Assembly: GCA_905236675.1 (NCBI GenBank)
Contig: CAJOND010000012.1
Span: 121,638 to 185,637, forward strand
DNA: 64,000 nucleotides
From: Candidatus Rifleibacteriota bacterium
GTDB lineage: Bacteria > Muiribacteriota > Ozemobacteria > Ozemobacterales > Ozemobacteraceae
Direction: 5' to 3'
The first letter of the stretch is position 1. Every line of letters begins with the position of its first letter. Made by a program: the position numbers and the translations under genes. This document shows, piece after piece, positions 45,401 through 54,483 of the stretch. Below the pieces are notes generated by a model that worked only from the letters and a program-made list of their open reading frames with translations, did no database searches and was not told the origin of the DNA.

Positions 45401-45456
45401 AGGCATTCGACTTTGATTTAAATATCAGGGAGAATGCCTGGTTAAAGTCTCATGTA

Positions 45457-46248
45457 ATGAACGGGAAAGCCGTTCTGCCTGTTGCTGTTGCAGCTGAATT
45501 ATTAAGCCAAGCTGCTATTGCTGTTAATCCTGGCCTTACATTTGTCGGCTATGATGAAATGCGTTTGCAGAAAGGTGTAGTATTAGATAAAGATTCTCAA
45601 AATCTACACTTATATTCTGAAACAGCAGAACAACAACAAGACGGCACTTATAAAGCTATTGCTGAATTAAGAACTGACGGTGCAAAATGGCAGCACGTCA
45701 ATGCAAAAGCAGAAATTATACTTGCTCCAAAAGGCTTCGCTTTGAAAGTTCCTGAAGTTCAAAAAGTAGATATTAGCCAAAAATACAATCGCAGCATTAA
45801 AGAAGCTTATAGCGAATGTCTGTTCCATGGTGAATTTTTACAGGCTCTTAAAGAAATAAAGGGCTGGTCGAATGATGGTATGGTTGCAGTAAGTAAAACT
45901 TCAAAACCATTAGCAGACTGGTTCAAAGAACCTATATTCACAAATTGGCAATCAGACCCTCTAATGATTGATTCTGCATACCAACTAATGATTCTTTGGA
46001 CAACAGAAGTATTAGGTGCCCCATCACTTCCTAATTACGCAAAAAGCTACAGACAGTTTGTTAAAAGCTTTGAAGGTCAGGAAGTCACAATATCTGCTAA
46101 AGCTGCTAAAAAGAGCACTTCTTCTGCAATAGCTACCATAGAATTTATAACCAATGATGGAAAAGTTGCAGCAATTATTGATGGATATGAATGTACAATA
46201 AATTCAGCTTTGACAAATGCTTTCAAAAAAAGGGTTCTTGGAGATTGA
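45457..46248 (+). CDS. PfaA-type synthase, C-terminal part: polyketide-type dehydratase domain
   Basis: 263 residues as read from an internal Met. The domain really starts around 45400 in this frame (SLKAFDFDLNIRENAWLKSH). LKSHVMNGKAVLPVAVAAELL carries the catalytic His and the V-L-P motif of polyketide dehydratases. DPLMIDSAYQLMILWTTE near 170 holds the second catalytic Asp in D-S-A-Y-Q. This is the DH that closes PfaA in the canonical order. It removes water from the 3-hydroxyacyl chain. GGAG near its stop is the ribosome site of the next gene, which begins 5 bases later, so the two subunits are coupled. Confidence 0.88.
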   Translation: MNGKAVLPVAVAAELLSQAAIAVNPGLTFVGYDEMRLQKGVVLDKDSQNLHLYSETAEQQQDGTYKAIAELRTDGAKWQHVNAKAEIILAPKGFALKVPEVQKVDISQKYNRSIKEAYSECLFHGEFLQALKEIKGWSNDGMVAVSKTSKPLADWFKEPIFTNWQSDPLMIDSAYQLMILWTTEVLGAPSLPNYAKSYRQFVKSFEGQEVTISAKAAKKSTSSAIATIEFITNDGKVAAIIDGYECTINSALTNAFKKRVLGD

Positions 46249-46252
46249 TTAA

Positions 46253-49200
46253 ATGAGTGGCGACAGCAGAACAACAGCTTTATCTATAGCAATTACAGGG
46301 ATTGGTGGAATATTTCCAGGAGCAGAAAATTTAGAAGAATTCTGGAAAATGATTGCAGAAGCCAGAAGTGCTTCAGAAGTTGTTCCTGATGGAAGATGGC
46401 CCGAAAAAGCCGAAAGCTATCATGATACAAAAGTTGGTGCACCAGATAAGGTTTTATCGCCAAACAACTGTTCAATAAAGCATATTCCTCAAAACTATGA
46501 GGGTATTAACCTTCCCCTTGATTTTATCAAGACCTTAGACCCTCTCTATCAGATTGCTTTACAAGCTGGTCGTGATGCTTTCAAGGACTCGGTAACAAAA
46601 GGCATTGATTTATCAAAAGTTCCAGTAATTATGGCAAACATAGTTTTGCCAACTGATTCGACTTCAAATATATCTAGAAACTTCTATATGCAGATTTTGA
46701 AAGCAGAGTCTGAAAACAGAAAGCCATCAATTGAAGAGCTTTTTAAAGATAATCCCTACAATAGATTTTCTGCTGAATTACCTGCTGGACTATTAGCTGC
46801 TGGGTTAGGCTTAGGTGGTGGCTGCTATACATTAGACGCAGCCTGTGCTTCTTCTCTCTATGCTATTAAATTAGCCTGTGAAGAATTAATTAGCGGCAGA
46901 GCAGATGCTGTTTTAACCGGTGGTGCTTCTAGACCATCTTCACAATTTACCCAAATGGGTTTTTCTCAATTAAGAGCATTATCTAAAAGCGGTGTTTGTC
47001 GGCCATTCGACAAAAGAGCTGATGGTCTGTTAGTTGGTGAAGGTGCTGGAATGTTTATGCTTAAACGCCTAGATGACGCTATAGCATCAAAAGATAAAAT
47101 TTACGGAATCATCAGAGGAATTGGTCTCTCTAATGACGTTGGCGGAAGTTTATTAGCACCAGATAAAGAAGGGCAAGTCCGTGCAATGCGAGCCGCTTAT
47201 GCACAGGCTCATTGGTCACCTGCTGACATACAACTTATTGAATGTCATGGAACTGGTACGCCAAAAGGTGACGCTGTAGAAGTAAGCAGTATTAAAGAAA
47301 TATTAAAAGGCACAGACGCAAAAGAATGTATAATAGGTTCTGTTAAATCTAATGTTGGTCATCTTTTAACTGGTGCTGGTGCAGCAGGTTTAATGAAGCT
47401 TGTTTTTGCATTGAAAAATAAACAGTTACCACCAACAGCAGGTTATGAAATTCCAGACGAAAAACTTGAATTAGATAAATCACCTATTAAGATTTTGCAA
47501 AAGCCTAAAGGCTGGGAACCAGCCAAAGTTGGAGAACCTAGACGCTGTGCACTTAGTGCATTCGGTTTTGGTGGAATCAATGCACATGTTTTAATTGAAG
47601 AATACATAAAAGAAAAGAGTTTAAATACTGCAAATTTTAAAGCTGAAAAATTGCCAGAAGTAGCTATTGTAGCTATGAATACAATGGTTGGCGATTTAAA
47701 GAACTTAAAAGAATTTCAAGAAGCTGTTTTGAATTGTATACCAGACAAGAAGCCTATCTCTGAAAAAAGGAAACAAGCTGTTGTTGATATTCCCTGGCTA
47801 CAGGAAGGTGCATTTATTGAAGAAGTAGATATTACTCCTGGGGAATTCAAGATTTCTCCTATCGAAATACCCGAAGTTTTACCTCAACAGCTACTTATGC
47901 TCAAAACCGTTTCAGGTGCATTAAAATCGCTAGTTGGCAAAGAACATAGCAGATTAAAATGGGGTACATACGTTGGAATAAGTCAGGATTTTGAAGCCTC
48001 TAATTTTGCTTCAAGATGGGCTATAAAAAAAGATTCAAAAGCCTTTGGTTTAAACAATTACGATGAAAAGCAACTTTCTGATTCTATCACCCCACCCCTC
48101 AACAATGCTAGAACAGTTGGCGCTCTTGGAGGAATTGTTGCTAGCCGAATAGCAAGAGAATACTCAATAGGTGGACCTTCTCACACATTTTCATCTGCTG
48201 AAAATTCTGGTTTATCTGCTTTAGAAGCCGCAGTCAGAGCTTTGCAACGAAATGAAATTGATACAGCTGTTGTTGGAGCTGTTGATTTTGCAGGCGATTT
48301 GAGAAATATTTTAGCAATCGATAAATTAAGACCTTATTCTAGAAAAGCTGATTCTATTCCATTTGAACTTGGTTCCGATGGTTCTTTTGTAGGTGAGGGT
48401 GCAGGAGCAATCATTTTAAAACGCAAAGATGATGCCATTAAAGATGGAGATAGAATTTTTGCCCTAATTAGTGGCATTGGAAAAGGAAGTTCCAAACGTT
48501 TTAAGAGTAAAGATTCATTAGAAACTGCTTACAAAAAAGCAATGTCAGAAGCATGGAAAGAATCTGGTTTTAAACCTGAAAATGTTGGTTTACTTGAAAC
48601 AAATGGTAGTGGTTTTTCACCAGAAGACATAGTAGAAGCAGAAGCTATTGCTGATTTTATTCCTGTTAAATCAGATAAAAAAGAAGACACTTTTAAAAAT
48701 AATGATCAGCTTTGTGCCATTTCTAGTGCGAAAATGGTTATAGGTAACACTGGTGCTGCTTCTGGATTATTATCATTGATTAAAGCTGCTATTTGTTTAC
48801 ATCAGCAAATATTGCCAGCTTTCAAAACTTTAAAAAATCCGATTGAGCCACTAAGAAATCGCAAAGATTCATTTTTTACGCCTAATCAGCCACAATTTTG
48901 GCTTAGAAACAAAATTAACAGTCCTAGAACTGCTGGCGTAAGCAGTATTGGCATAGATGGTTCGGTTTATCATACCGTTTTAGAGGGCTTTGAAGAAGAC
49001 AATAAATTATCAATTGACGCACAAAAGGTTACTACTGCTTCTCGATTATTGCCTACTGGTGAACTTACAGACGCTATATTTATTGTTGGTGGAACAAGCC
49101 CCTGCGACTTACGAGAAAGAGTTTCAGCCTTAGTAAATCTTGAATCTGATTCAATTCAGAGTCTTGCTAGAGAATATTGGAAAGAATGTCCTGTAAAGCC

Positions 49201-52200
49201 TAATGCTAAGATTTTCTGTAGTATTGTTGCTTGTAGTATTCCTGAATTAAGAAAACGTGCAGAATATGCTGTAAGACACTTATATACAAAAGAAAATCAG
49301 CCTATTTTAAACGGCCCAGAAGTTAATGACAGAATTTTCTATTCTCCTGACCCTATGTCAGAAAAAGGCAAGATTTGTTTTGCATTCCCTGGTTCAGGAA
49401 ATCATTTCTTAGGAATGGGACTTGAACTTGGTGCTACTTTTCCTGAATTTCAAAGAGATTTAGACAGCCAGTATGATTTACTAGCAGCTCAATTTGGAGC
49501 TAGAAGAATTGCGCCCTGGCGACTTTCTTATGAAGATGGCTGGGAAGATAAGGCAATGCAAGACCTTATTGATGATCATAACTCATTGGTTTTCAGTCAT
49601 GTTTCATGTTGTTCACTGGTTAGCGATATAGTCAGAAGTTTTGGCATCAAGCCAGACATTATTATGGGTTACAGTCTTGGCGAAACTGCTGGTAATTATG
49701 CTACAAGAACTTGGACAAGTCGTGACGAAATGATTAGAAGGATGAGAAATTCTAATCTCTTCACTACTGAATTAATTGGTCGTTATAATTCAGCTAGAAA
49801 ATACTGGGGTCTAGATGAAAATGCTGAAATTGACTGGCTGTTAGGAATGGTAACTTGCTCTGCAAGTGAAGTTGAAAGGTATTTAACTGATTACACACAA
49901 GTATATGTTTTAATTATAAATACTCCTGATGAATGTGTTATTGGCGGTAATCGCCCACAGGTTGAAGATTTGGTTAAGAAACTTAATAAACCTTTCTTCT
50001 CATTAAGTGGCGTTTCTTCAGTTCACTGCCCTGCTGCTATTCCATCGGAAAAGGCTTACTACGATTTGCACTATTACGAAAATACTTGCCCACCAGATGG
50101 AGTTAAGTTTATAAGCAGTGCTAAGGGAATCGTATTTAAGCCTACTCCACATGATTCTGCTGATTCAATCAGACAGCATTGTATAGATAAGATTGATTTT
50201 CCAAAAGACGTAGAACTAGCTTATAAAGAAGGTGCTAGACTGTTCTTGGAACTTGGACCAAAGAGTTCTATGACAAGAATGATTAATGCTATTCTTGGTG
50301 ACAGACCGCACTTTGCTCGTTCTACAATGTCTGCTAATCAACCTCAGATGACTTCTCTACTTAAGTTTATAGCAAACTGTGCCGCAGAAGGTATTAGAAT
50401 TGATTTAAGCAATCTTTACGGGCGTGAAATATTACAGATTAAATCTGACATCAAGTCAAAGCTTAAACCTGTTGCGGTATATACAGGGCATATCCCGACA
50501 CTGGAAGGGATTGAAAGATCTGCCCCTAGGTCGGTGGAAATAAAGACCTGCCCACAAAGCGAAGCTGTTGGGGGAAGTGACTGCCGTAAGGCAGACGAAA
50601 GGGGTCTTCAAAATAATACAATCGCAGAATCTCAAAGACCCCCTCAGTCACTTCGTGACAGCTCATCGACTCGCTCACATCCTGTGGCTCGCTTGCACGC
50701 CGACATCCCTGTCGGCAGCCCCGCAAGCAGGGGAGCTTCTTCAGATAAGCCAAAATCTATAGAAGACGTTAAAAAAGAATTTTATAATACTCATAACTCT
50801 ACTCGCAATACTCCTAAGACTATTGCTTCAATATTCCAACAGAAACTCGGTAAAAAAATGGATAATAAACTCGTTTCAGAATGGCTCAATGCTCAAAATG
50901 CTACTGCTCAGGCTCATGAAGAGTTCCTGAGACTTAACAACGCCTTTTCACAGGCACAAATTGCTTTGCTCACTCAGCAGCTAACGCTATCTCAAAACAT
51001 GACTCCTGAACAGTTACAGCAATTACAGCAGAATCAGACTGTTACGATTAATTATCATAATGCTACGCAGAGCAATTTGGCTAATAAGCCTGTTCCATCA
51101 CAGAAAATGCCGAAACCTTACAATGGTCCTGTTTTCCTTGATTGGAAAGGCTCTATGGAATTTGCTGTTGGTAAGATTGGCAAAGCATTAGGCGATTTCT
51201 TCGCTCCTATTGATAATCACCCAACAAGAGTCAGACTTCCTGACATTCCGTTGAATTTCGTTGACCGCATTATTACTGTTGAAGGTGAAAAAGGCTCACT
51301 TGGCAAAGGCAGAGTTGTTACAGAACACGACGTTTACCCCAATGCCTGGTATCTCGATAACGACTGTATGCCTACTGGACTTGCAGTTGAAGCTGGTCAA
51401 GCTGACCTTTTCCTTTCTGGATGGCTCGGAATAGACTTTAAGACTAAAGGTATTGCTAAATATAGACTTTTAGACGCAACTATTTCTTATCATGGTCCAC
51501 TTCCAAGACCAGGCGATACTCTCCACTATGATATTCGTGTAGACCGCTTCATCAGACAGGCAGACACTTATTTGTTCTTCTTTGAATATGATGGAAGCAT
51601 TAACGGCCGCCATCTTATCACTATGAGAAACGGTTGTGCTGGCTTCTTTACAGACAAACAGCTTGCAGAAGGCAAAGGTATTGTATTAACCGAAGACGAT
51701 ATAAAACCTGAACCCAAACCTGATTTGCCTGGTCGTGAAAATCTACCACAAATGGTCAGAGAATCTTATGACGATAATAAACTTGCTTTGTTAAGACAAG
51801 GCAATATTGAAGCTGCTTTCGGTCCACAATTTGCTGGAATATCAATTTACCCTCATACTATTCCTGATGGAAAGATGAAGATGATTGACCGAATTACCGA
51901 AATAGACCCACACGGCGGTCGTTTCGGATTAGGTCGTATTAAAGCTGAAATAGATATTCCTCAAGAAGCTTGGTTCTTGACTCAACATTTCTGTGATGAT
52001 CAGGTTATGCCTGGTACTTTGATGTATGAATCCTGTATGCAGTCTTTGCGAGTATTCCTACTTAGAATGGGTTGGATAGCTCCTGCTCAGACTTCTTCAT
52101 TTGAACCTGTTCTTGGCGTTAAGAGTCAGCTTCGCTGTCGTGGTCAGGTTATTAAAGATGTCAAGAAAGCTCTTTATGATATTGAAATCAAGGAACTTGG

Positions 52201-53677
52201 CTACAATCCTGAACCTTATGCAATAGCTGACGCTTTGATGTTTGCTGATGGCAAGCGCATTGTTCAAGTTATGAATATGAGCATTCGCCTCACTAATACC
52301 AACCGCCAAGCCATCGAAGCCTTGTGGGCTCATAAAGAAGCTCCCCAACAAAGTGGGGGAGCTGTCAGCCAAAGGCTGACTGAGGGGGCTGCTTTGCGAA
52401 GCAAAGCGGTGACTGAGGGGGCTGCTTTGCAATCTTCTCTTATAGAACCTCCCCAAAAACGAAGTTTTGGGGGAGGTGTCACGAATGTGACGGAGGGGGC
52501 TGACTGCCAAAGGCAGTCGGTAGACCCCGAAACCCTCCCAGCCATCTACACCGCTCAACAAATATATGAATATGCTATCGGTAAGCCATCACTCTGCTTT
52601 GGTGATGCATTCAAAGAATATGACAACGGTAAATTCCTGGCTCGTCTTCCAAATCCACCATTCCTCTTTGTAGACAGAATAACAAAAGTTGATGCTGAAT
52701 TTTTGAAAATTAAGACTGGTGGCATTGTTCAAGGTCAGTTTGATATTAAGCCAGGCCACTGGTTCTTTAAGTGTAACAAACAGACTTCTATTCCATTTGC
52801 TGTAATGTTGGAATTTCCGCTTCAAGTCTGCGGCTGGTATTCATGTTTCATGGGTTCTGCAAATACCAGTAAAGAACCGCTTCACTATAGAAACTTAGAC
52901 GGTTCTGCTATTCTTTATGAAGATGTAAATATGAATTCAGGCACTCTTACAGCTACGGTAAAATCTACAAAAGCAGCTAATGCTGGTGGTATGCTGATTC
53001 AATCCTTCGATTTACTTGTAACAAAAGGTGATAGAAAGATTTATGAAGGGAACACTACTTTCGGTTTCTTCTCTGAAGCCGCTCTAGCTAATCAGATTGG
53101 CTTAGTTGGTGCAAAACCCTATCAGCCAACTTCCGATGAAATGGCTAGAAGTATAGACTTCCCATTAACATTTACAGAACCAATAGACCCAACAGACTTG
53201 AATCACAATGTTACAATGAATGGTCTAAATCTGCCAGGAAAATGCTTCTTAATGCTTGATAAGATTACTGCTTTCATTCCTGATGGCGGTCCAAAAGGCT
53301 TAGGTTTTATCAGAGGCATTAATCAGGTAGATCCATCAAGATGGTTCTTCAAAGCTCACTTCTATCAAGATCCAGTTATTCCAGGTTCGTTAGGTCTCGA
53401 ATCTTTCATGCAGTTGCTCAAATGTTTTGCTATTCACAGATGGGGCAAGGAATTAGCCAATGCTCCATGCCACTACCAGGCTATGGCTGTTGGTCAGAAA
53501 CACATCTGGTCTTACCGCGGTCAGGTTATTCCAAAAGACAATCTTGTAACAGTAGACGCCTGCATAACCAAAATAGACGATGCAACTCACACCATCACCG
53601 CTGACGGCTTCCTCGTCGTCGATGGCAGAATCATTTACTCCATGAAAGACTTCGCTTTGAGAGTAGCTATTGATTGA
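46253..53677 (+). CDS. pfaC: PfaC-type synthase subunit: KS-CLF-AT-DH-DH (four hotdog folds)
   Basis: 2474 residues in one frame. KS (~5-450): DAACASSLYAI nucleophile, ECHGTGTPKGD and NVGHLLTGAG. Chain-length factor (~465-930): the Cys position is replaced (FSSAENSGLSAL). Acyltransferase (~1035-1330): FAFPGSGNHFLGMG and GYSLGETAG. Then four hotdog units near 1640-1790, 1840-2020, 2110-2270 and 2310-2474. Units 2 and 4 have the catalytic His in TQHFCDDQVMPGT and KAHFYQDPVIPGS. Units 1 and 3 lack it, so there are two double-hotdog FabA-like dehydratases. This order equals myxobacterial Pfa3 without its acyltransferase tail and replaces separate PfaB plus PfaC. Palindromic inserts sit in the AT-DH and DH1-DH2 linkers. 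The ER (PfaD) and PPTase partners are absent here. Confidence 0.93.
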   Translation: MSGDSRTTALSIAITGIGGIFPGAENLEEFWKMIAEARSASEVVPDGRWPEKAESYHDTKVGAPDKVLSPNNCSIKHIPQNYEGINLPLDFIKTLDPLYQIALQAGRDAFKDSVTKGIDLSKVPVIMANIVLPTDSTSNISRNFYMQILKAESENRKPSIEELFKDNPYNRFSAELPAGLLAAGLGLGGGCYTLDAACASSLYAIKLACEELISGRADAVLTGGASRPSSQFTQMGFSQLRALSKSGVCRPFDKRADGLLVGEGAGMFMLKRLDDAIASKDKIYGIIRGIGLSNDVGGSLLAPDKEGQVRAMRAAYAQAHWSPADIQLIECHGTGTPKGDAVEVSSIKEILKGTDAKECIIGSVKSNVGHLLTGAGAAGLMKLVFALKNKQLPPTAGYEIPDEKLELDKSPIKILQKPKGWEPAKVGEPRRCALSAFGFGGINAHVLIEEYIKEKSLNTANFKAEKLPEVAIVAMNTMVGDLKNLKEFQEAVLNCIPDKKPISEKRKQAVVDIPWLQEGAFIEEVDITPGEFKISPIEIPEVLPQQLLMLKTVSGALKSLVGKEHSRLKWGTYVGISQDFEASNFASRWAIKKDSKAFGLNNYDEKQLSDSITPPLNNARTVGALGGIVASRIAREYSIGGPSHTFSSAENSGLSALEAAVRALQRNEIDTAVVGAVDFAGDLRNILAIDKLRPYSRKADSIPFELGSDGSFVGEGAGAIILKRKDDAIKDGDRIFALISGIGKGSSKRFKSKDSLETAYKKAMSEAWKESGFKPENVGLLETNGSGFSPEDIVEAEAIADFIPVKSDKKEDTFKNNDQLCAISSAKMVIGNTGAASGLLSLIKAAICLHQQILPAFKTLKNPIEPLRNRKDSFFTPNQPQFWLRNKINSPRTAGVSSIGIDGSVYHTVLEGFEEDNKLSIDAQKVTTASRLLPTGELTDAIFIVGGTSPCDLRERVSALVNLESDSIQSLAREYWKECPVKPNAKIFCSIVACSIPELRKRAEYAVRHLYTKENQPILNGPEVNDRIFYSPDPMSEKGKICFAFPGSGNHFLGMGLELGATFPEFQRDLDSQYDLLAAQFGARRIAPWRLSYEDGWEDKAMQDLIDDHNSLVFSHVSCCSLVSDIVRSFGIKPDIIMGYSLGETAGNYATRTWTSRDEMIRRMRNSNLFTTELIGRYNSARKYWGLDENAEIDWLLGMVTCSASEVERYLTDYTQVYVLIINTPDECVIGGNRPQVEDLVKKLNKPFFSLSGVSSVHCPAAIPSEKAYYDLHYYENTCPPDGVKFISSAKGIVFKPTPHDSADSIRQHCIDKIDFPKDVELAYKEGARLFLELGPKSSMTRMINAILGDRPHFARSTMSANQPQMTSLLKFIANCAAEGIRIDLSNLYGREILQIKSDIKSKLKPVAVYTGHIPTLEGIERSAPRSVEIKTCPQSEAVGGSDCRKADERGLQNNTIAESQRPPQSLRDSSSTRSHPVARLHADIPVGSPASRGASSDKPKSIEDVKKEFYNTHNSTRNTPKTIASIFQQKLGKKMDNKLVSEWLNAQNATAQAHEEFLRLNNAFSQAQIALLTQQLTLSQNMTPEQLQQLQQNQTVTINYHNATQSNLANKPVPSQKMPKPYNGPVFLDWKGSMEFAVGKIGKALGDFFAPIDNHPTRVRLPDIPLNFVDRIITVEGEKGSLGKGRVVTEHDVYPNAWYLDNDCMPTGLAVEAGQADLFLSGWLGIDFKTKGIAKYRLLDATISYHGPLPRPGDTLHYDIRVDRFIRQADTYLFFFEYDGSINGRHLITMRNGCAGFFTDKQLAEGKGIVLTEDDIKPEPKPDLPGRENLPQMVRESYDDNKLALLRQGNIEAAFGPQFAGISIYPHTIPDGKMKMIDRITEIDPHGGRFGLGRIKAEIDIPQEAWFLTQHFCDDQVMPGTLMYESCMQSLRVFLLRMGWIAPAQTSSFEPVLGVKSQLRCRGQVIKDVKKALYDIEIKELGYNPEPYAIADALMFADGKRIVQVMNMSIRLTNTNRQAIEALWAHKEAPQQSGGAVSQRLTEGAALRSKAVTEGAALQSSLIEPPQKRSFGGGVTNVTEGADCQRQSVDPETLPAIYTAQQIYEYAIGKPSLCFGDAFKEYDNGKFLARLPNPPFLFVDRITKVDAEFLKIKTGGIVQGQFDIKPGHWFFKCNKQTSIPFAVMLEFPLQVCGWYSCFMGSANTSKEPLHYRNLDGSAILYEDVNMNSGTLTATVKSTKAANAGGMLIQSFDLLVTKGDRKIYEGNTTFGFFSEAALANQIGLVGAKPYQPTSDEMARSIDFPLTFTEPIDPTDLNHNVTMNGLNLPGKCFLMLDKITAFIPDGGPKGLGFIRGINQVDPSRWFFKAHFYQDPVIPGSLGLESFMQLLKCFAIHRWGKELANAPCHYQAMAVGQKHIWSYRGQVIPKDNLVTVDACITKIDDATHTITADGFLVVDGRIIYSMKDFALRVAID
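50534..50748 (+). repeat. In-frame palindromic insert C, in the AT-DH linker
   Basis: G+C-rich, encoding a Ser/Arg/Gln-rich peptide (ESQRPPQSLRDSSSTRSH). It contains CTGCCGTAAGGCAG, GTCACTTCGTGAC and GCCGAC-ATCCCT-GTCGGC followed by CCCCGCAAGCAGGGG. Bases ~50681-50735 match insert B (LHADIPVGSPAS in both), and the preceding part has the CCCCCTCAGTCAC motif seen in inserts B and D. Confidence 0.8.
52330..52535 (+). repeat. In-frame palindromic insert D, between the two dehydratases
   Basis: At least six perfect or near-perfect palindromes in 180 bases: AGCTCCCC ... GGGGAGCT (52339-52363), GTCAGCC-AAA-GGCTGAC (52364-52380), GCTTTGC-GAA-GCAAAGC (52391-52407), CCTCCCCAAAA ... TTTTGGGGGAGG (52448-52476), GTCAC-GAAT-GTGAC (52478-52491) and ACTGCC-AAA-GGCAGT (52503-52517), with GACTGAGGGGGCTG as a repeated spacer. 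Confidence 0.85.
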
Positions 53678-53726
53678 TAGAGATGTTTCTCTATTTGTCA
53701 GTTATTATTGGTGTGGTTGTTTAGAG
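53583..53726 (+). repeat. 144-bp direct repeat, left copy (3' end of the synthase gene)
   Basis: Covers the last ~31 codons of the KS-CLF-AT-DH-DH gene and 49 bases past its stop. By hand alignment it is about 91% identical (13 differences) to 55907-56050. See that entry. Confidence 0.9.
53677..53694 (+). terminator. Hairpin at the stop codon of the lipid synthase
   Basis: ATAGAGA-TGTT-TCTCTAT starting at the last base of TGA, followed by TTTG. It is conserved exactly in the 144-bp repeat copy at 56002-56020. A weak terminator or mRNA end structure. Confidence 0.5.
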
Positions 53727-53773
53727 CCTACGGCTATTGTTGTGATTGAAGCCAACGTAGTCTGTGCCGTTTT

Positions 53774-53818
53774 GTCATTGCGAGCAGTCGTTAGACTGCG
53801 TGGCAATCTAGTTTATTA
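53774..53818 (+). repeat. REP-like palindromic element, copy 3
   Basis: GTCATTGCGAG, an inner perfect stem GCAGTC-GTTA-GACTGC, then GTGGCAATCTA. The outer arms agree with copies at 8568 and 38948, while the inner stem differs in sequence yet still pairs. Confidence 0.7.
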
Positions 53819-53880
53819 AGTATTTAATTGTCTTTTTTATAAGCATAAATATAAAAGTTAGATAAATAGGAGCTAAAAAT

Positions 53881-54153
53881 ATGGTTTACCCATTTATGAC
53901 TTTAGATGATAATAGTGAAATAGTTCATTCAGAACTATTACCAAATAATAAAGTTAAAGTATATATTGAAAAACCAGACGAAAAAGATTGCTTCCATCAT
54001 TTGACTTGCTATTTGCCGACTTATGAGATTGAAGAAAACTTTGGCTTTTCTGAAAAAGATGTAGAAAGATATATGGAAATAATCCATTCAACTTCTCATT
54101 TAATATTAGAATTCGCCAAAGACGGTGGTTTTGAAAATGCCGCAAATTTTTAA
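53881..54153 (+). CDS. Small protein paired with a DUF4160 protein
   Basis: 90 residues, acidic, no signal or helix: MVYPFMTLDDNSEIVHSELL, VKVYIEKPDEKDCFHHLTCYL and GFSEKDVERYMEIIHS. From memory, proteins of this look sit directly before DUF4160 proteins in gut and soil bacteria, so this is probably a two-gene module of the DUF2442/DUF4160 sort that is suspected, not shown, to be toxin-antitoxin or phage-related. GGAG 9 bases before the ATG. It overlaps the next gene by 17 bases. Confidence 0.7.
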   Translation: MVYPFMTLDDNSEIVHSELLPNNKVKVYIEKPDEKDCFHHLTCYLPTYEIEENFGFSEKDVERYMEIIHSTSHLILEFAKDGGFENAANF

Positions 54154-54415
54154 AATCGGTTCATATTGGGTTTATTTTTGGACTAATGAAAATAAACCTT
54201 TAGAACCAATTCATGTTCATGTTTCTGAAGGTTCTCCAATGCCTAATGCTACTAAGATTTGGATAACTGGTTCTGGTAAATGCTATCTTGATAACAATAA
54301 TTCTCATATTTCAAAAGTTGTGTTACGTAATATTATGCGAATTATCGAAGCTAGAAGTAATGAAATTATAAATAAATGGGTTAAATATTTTGGTAGCATC
54401 AGCTACTATTGTTAA
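54137..54415 (+). CDS. DUF4160 domain protein
   Basis: 92 residues from the Met giving MPQIFKIGSYWVYFWTNENK. A start four codons upstream is possible. The family core is P-x-I-x-x-x-G/Y-x-x-x-F-W/Y ... EPIHVHVSEG, where the closely spaced His residues are the hallmark. The C-terminal helix (LRNIMRIIEARSNEIINKWV) is the usual end. The biochemical role of the family is unknown. It overlaps the preceding partner gene and is followed by a terminator, so this is a two-gene unit inserted after the lipid synthase. Confidence 0.85.
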   Translation: MPQIFKIGSYWVYFWTNENKPLEPIHVHVSEGSPMPNATKIWITGSGKCYLDNNNSHISKVVLRNIMRIIEARSNEIINKWVKYFGSISYYC

Positions 54416-54483
54416 TAGACACTCAATTTATAAAAATAGAAATAATTATTTGCCAAATAAAAGATAATTTTATAAGTAAATAG

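Noticed and set aside
52097..52561. Long minus-strand reading frame across insert D (and similar ones at 43756-44226 and 50526-50753)
   Set aside because: They are antisense to conserved dehydratase or reductase coding sequence. The openness comes from the G+C-rich palindromic inserts, which lack stops on both strands.
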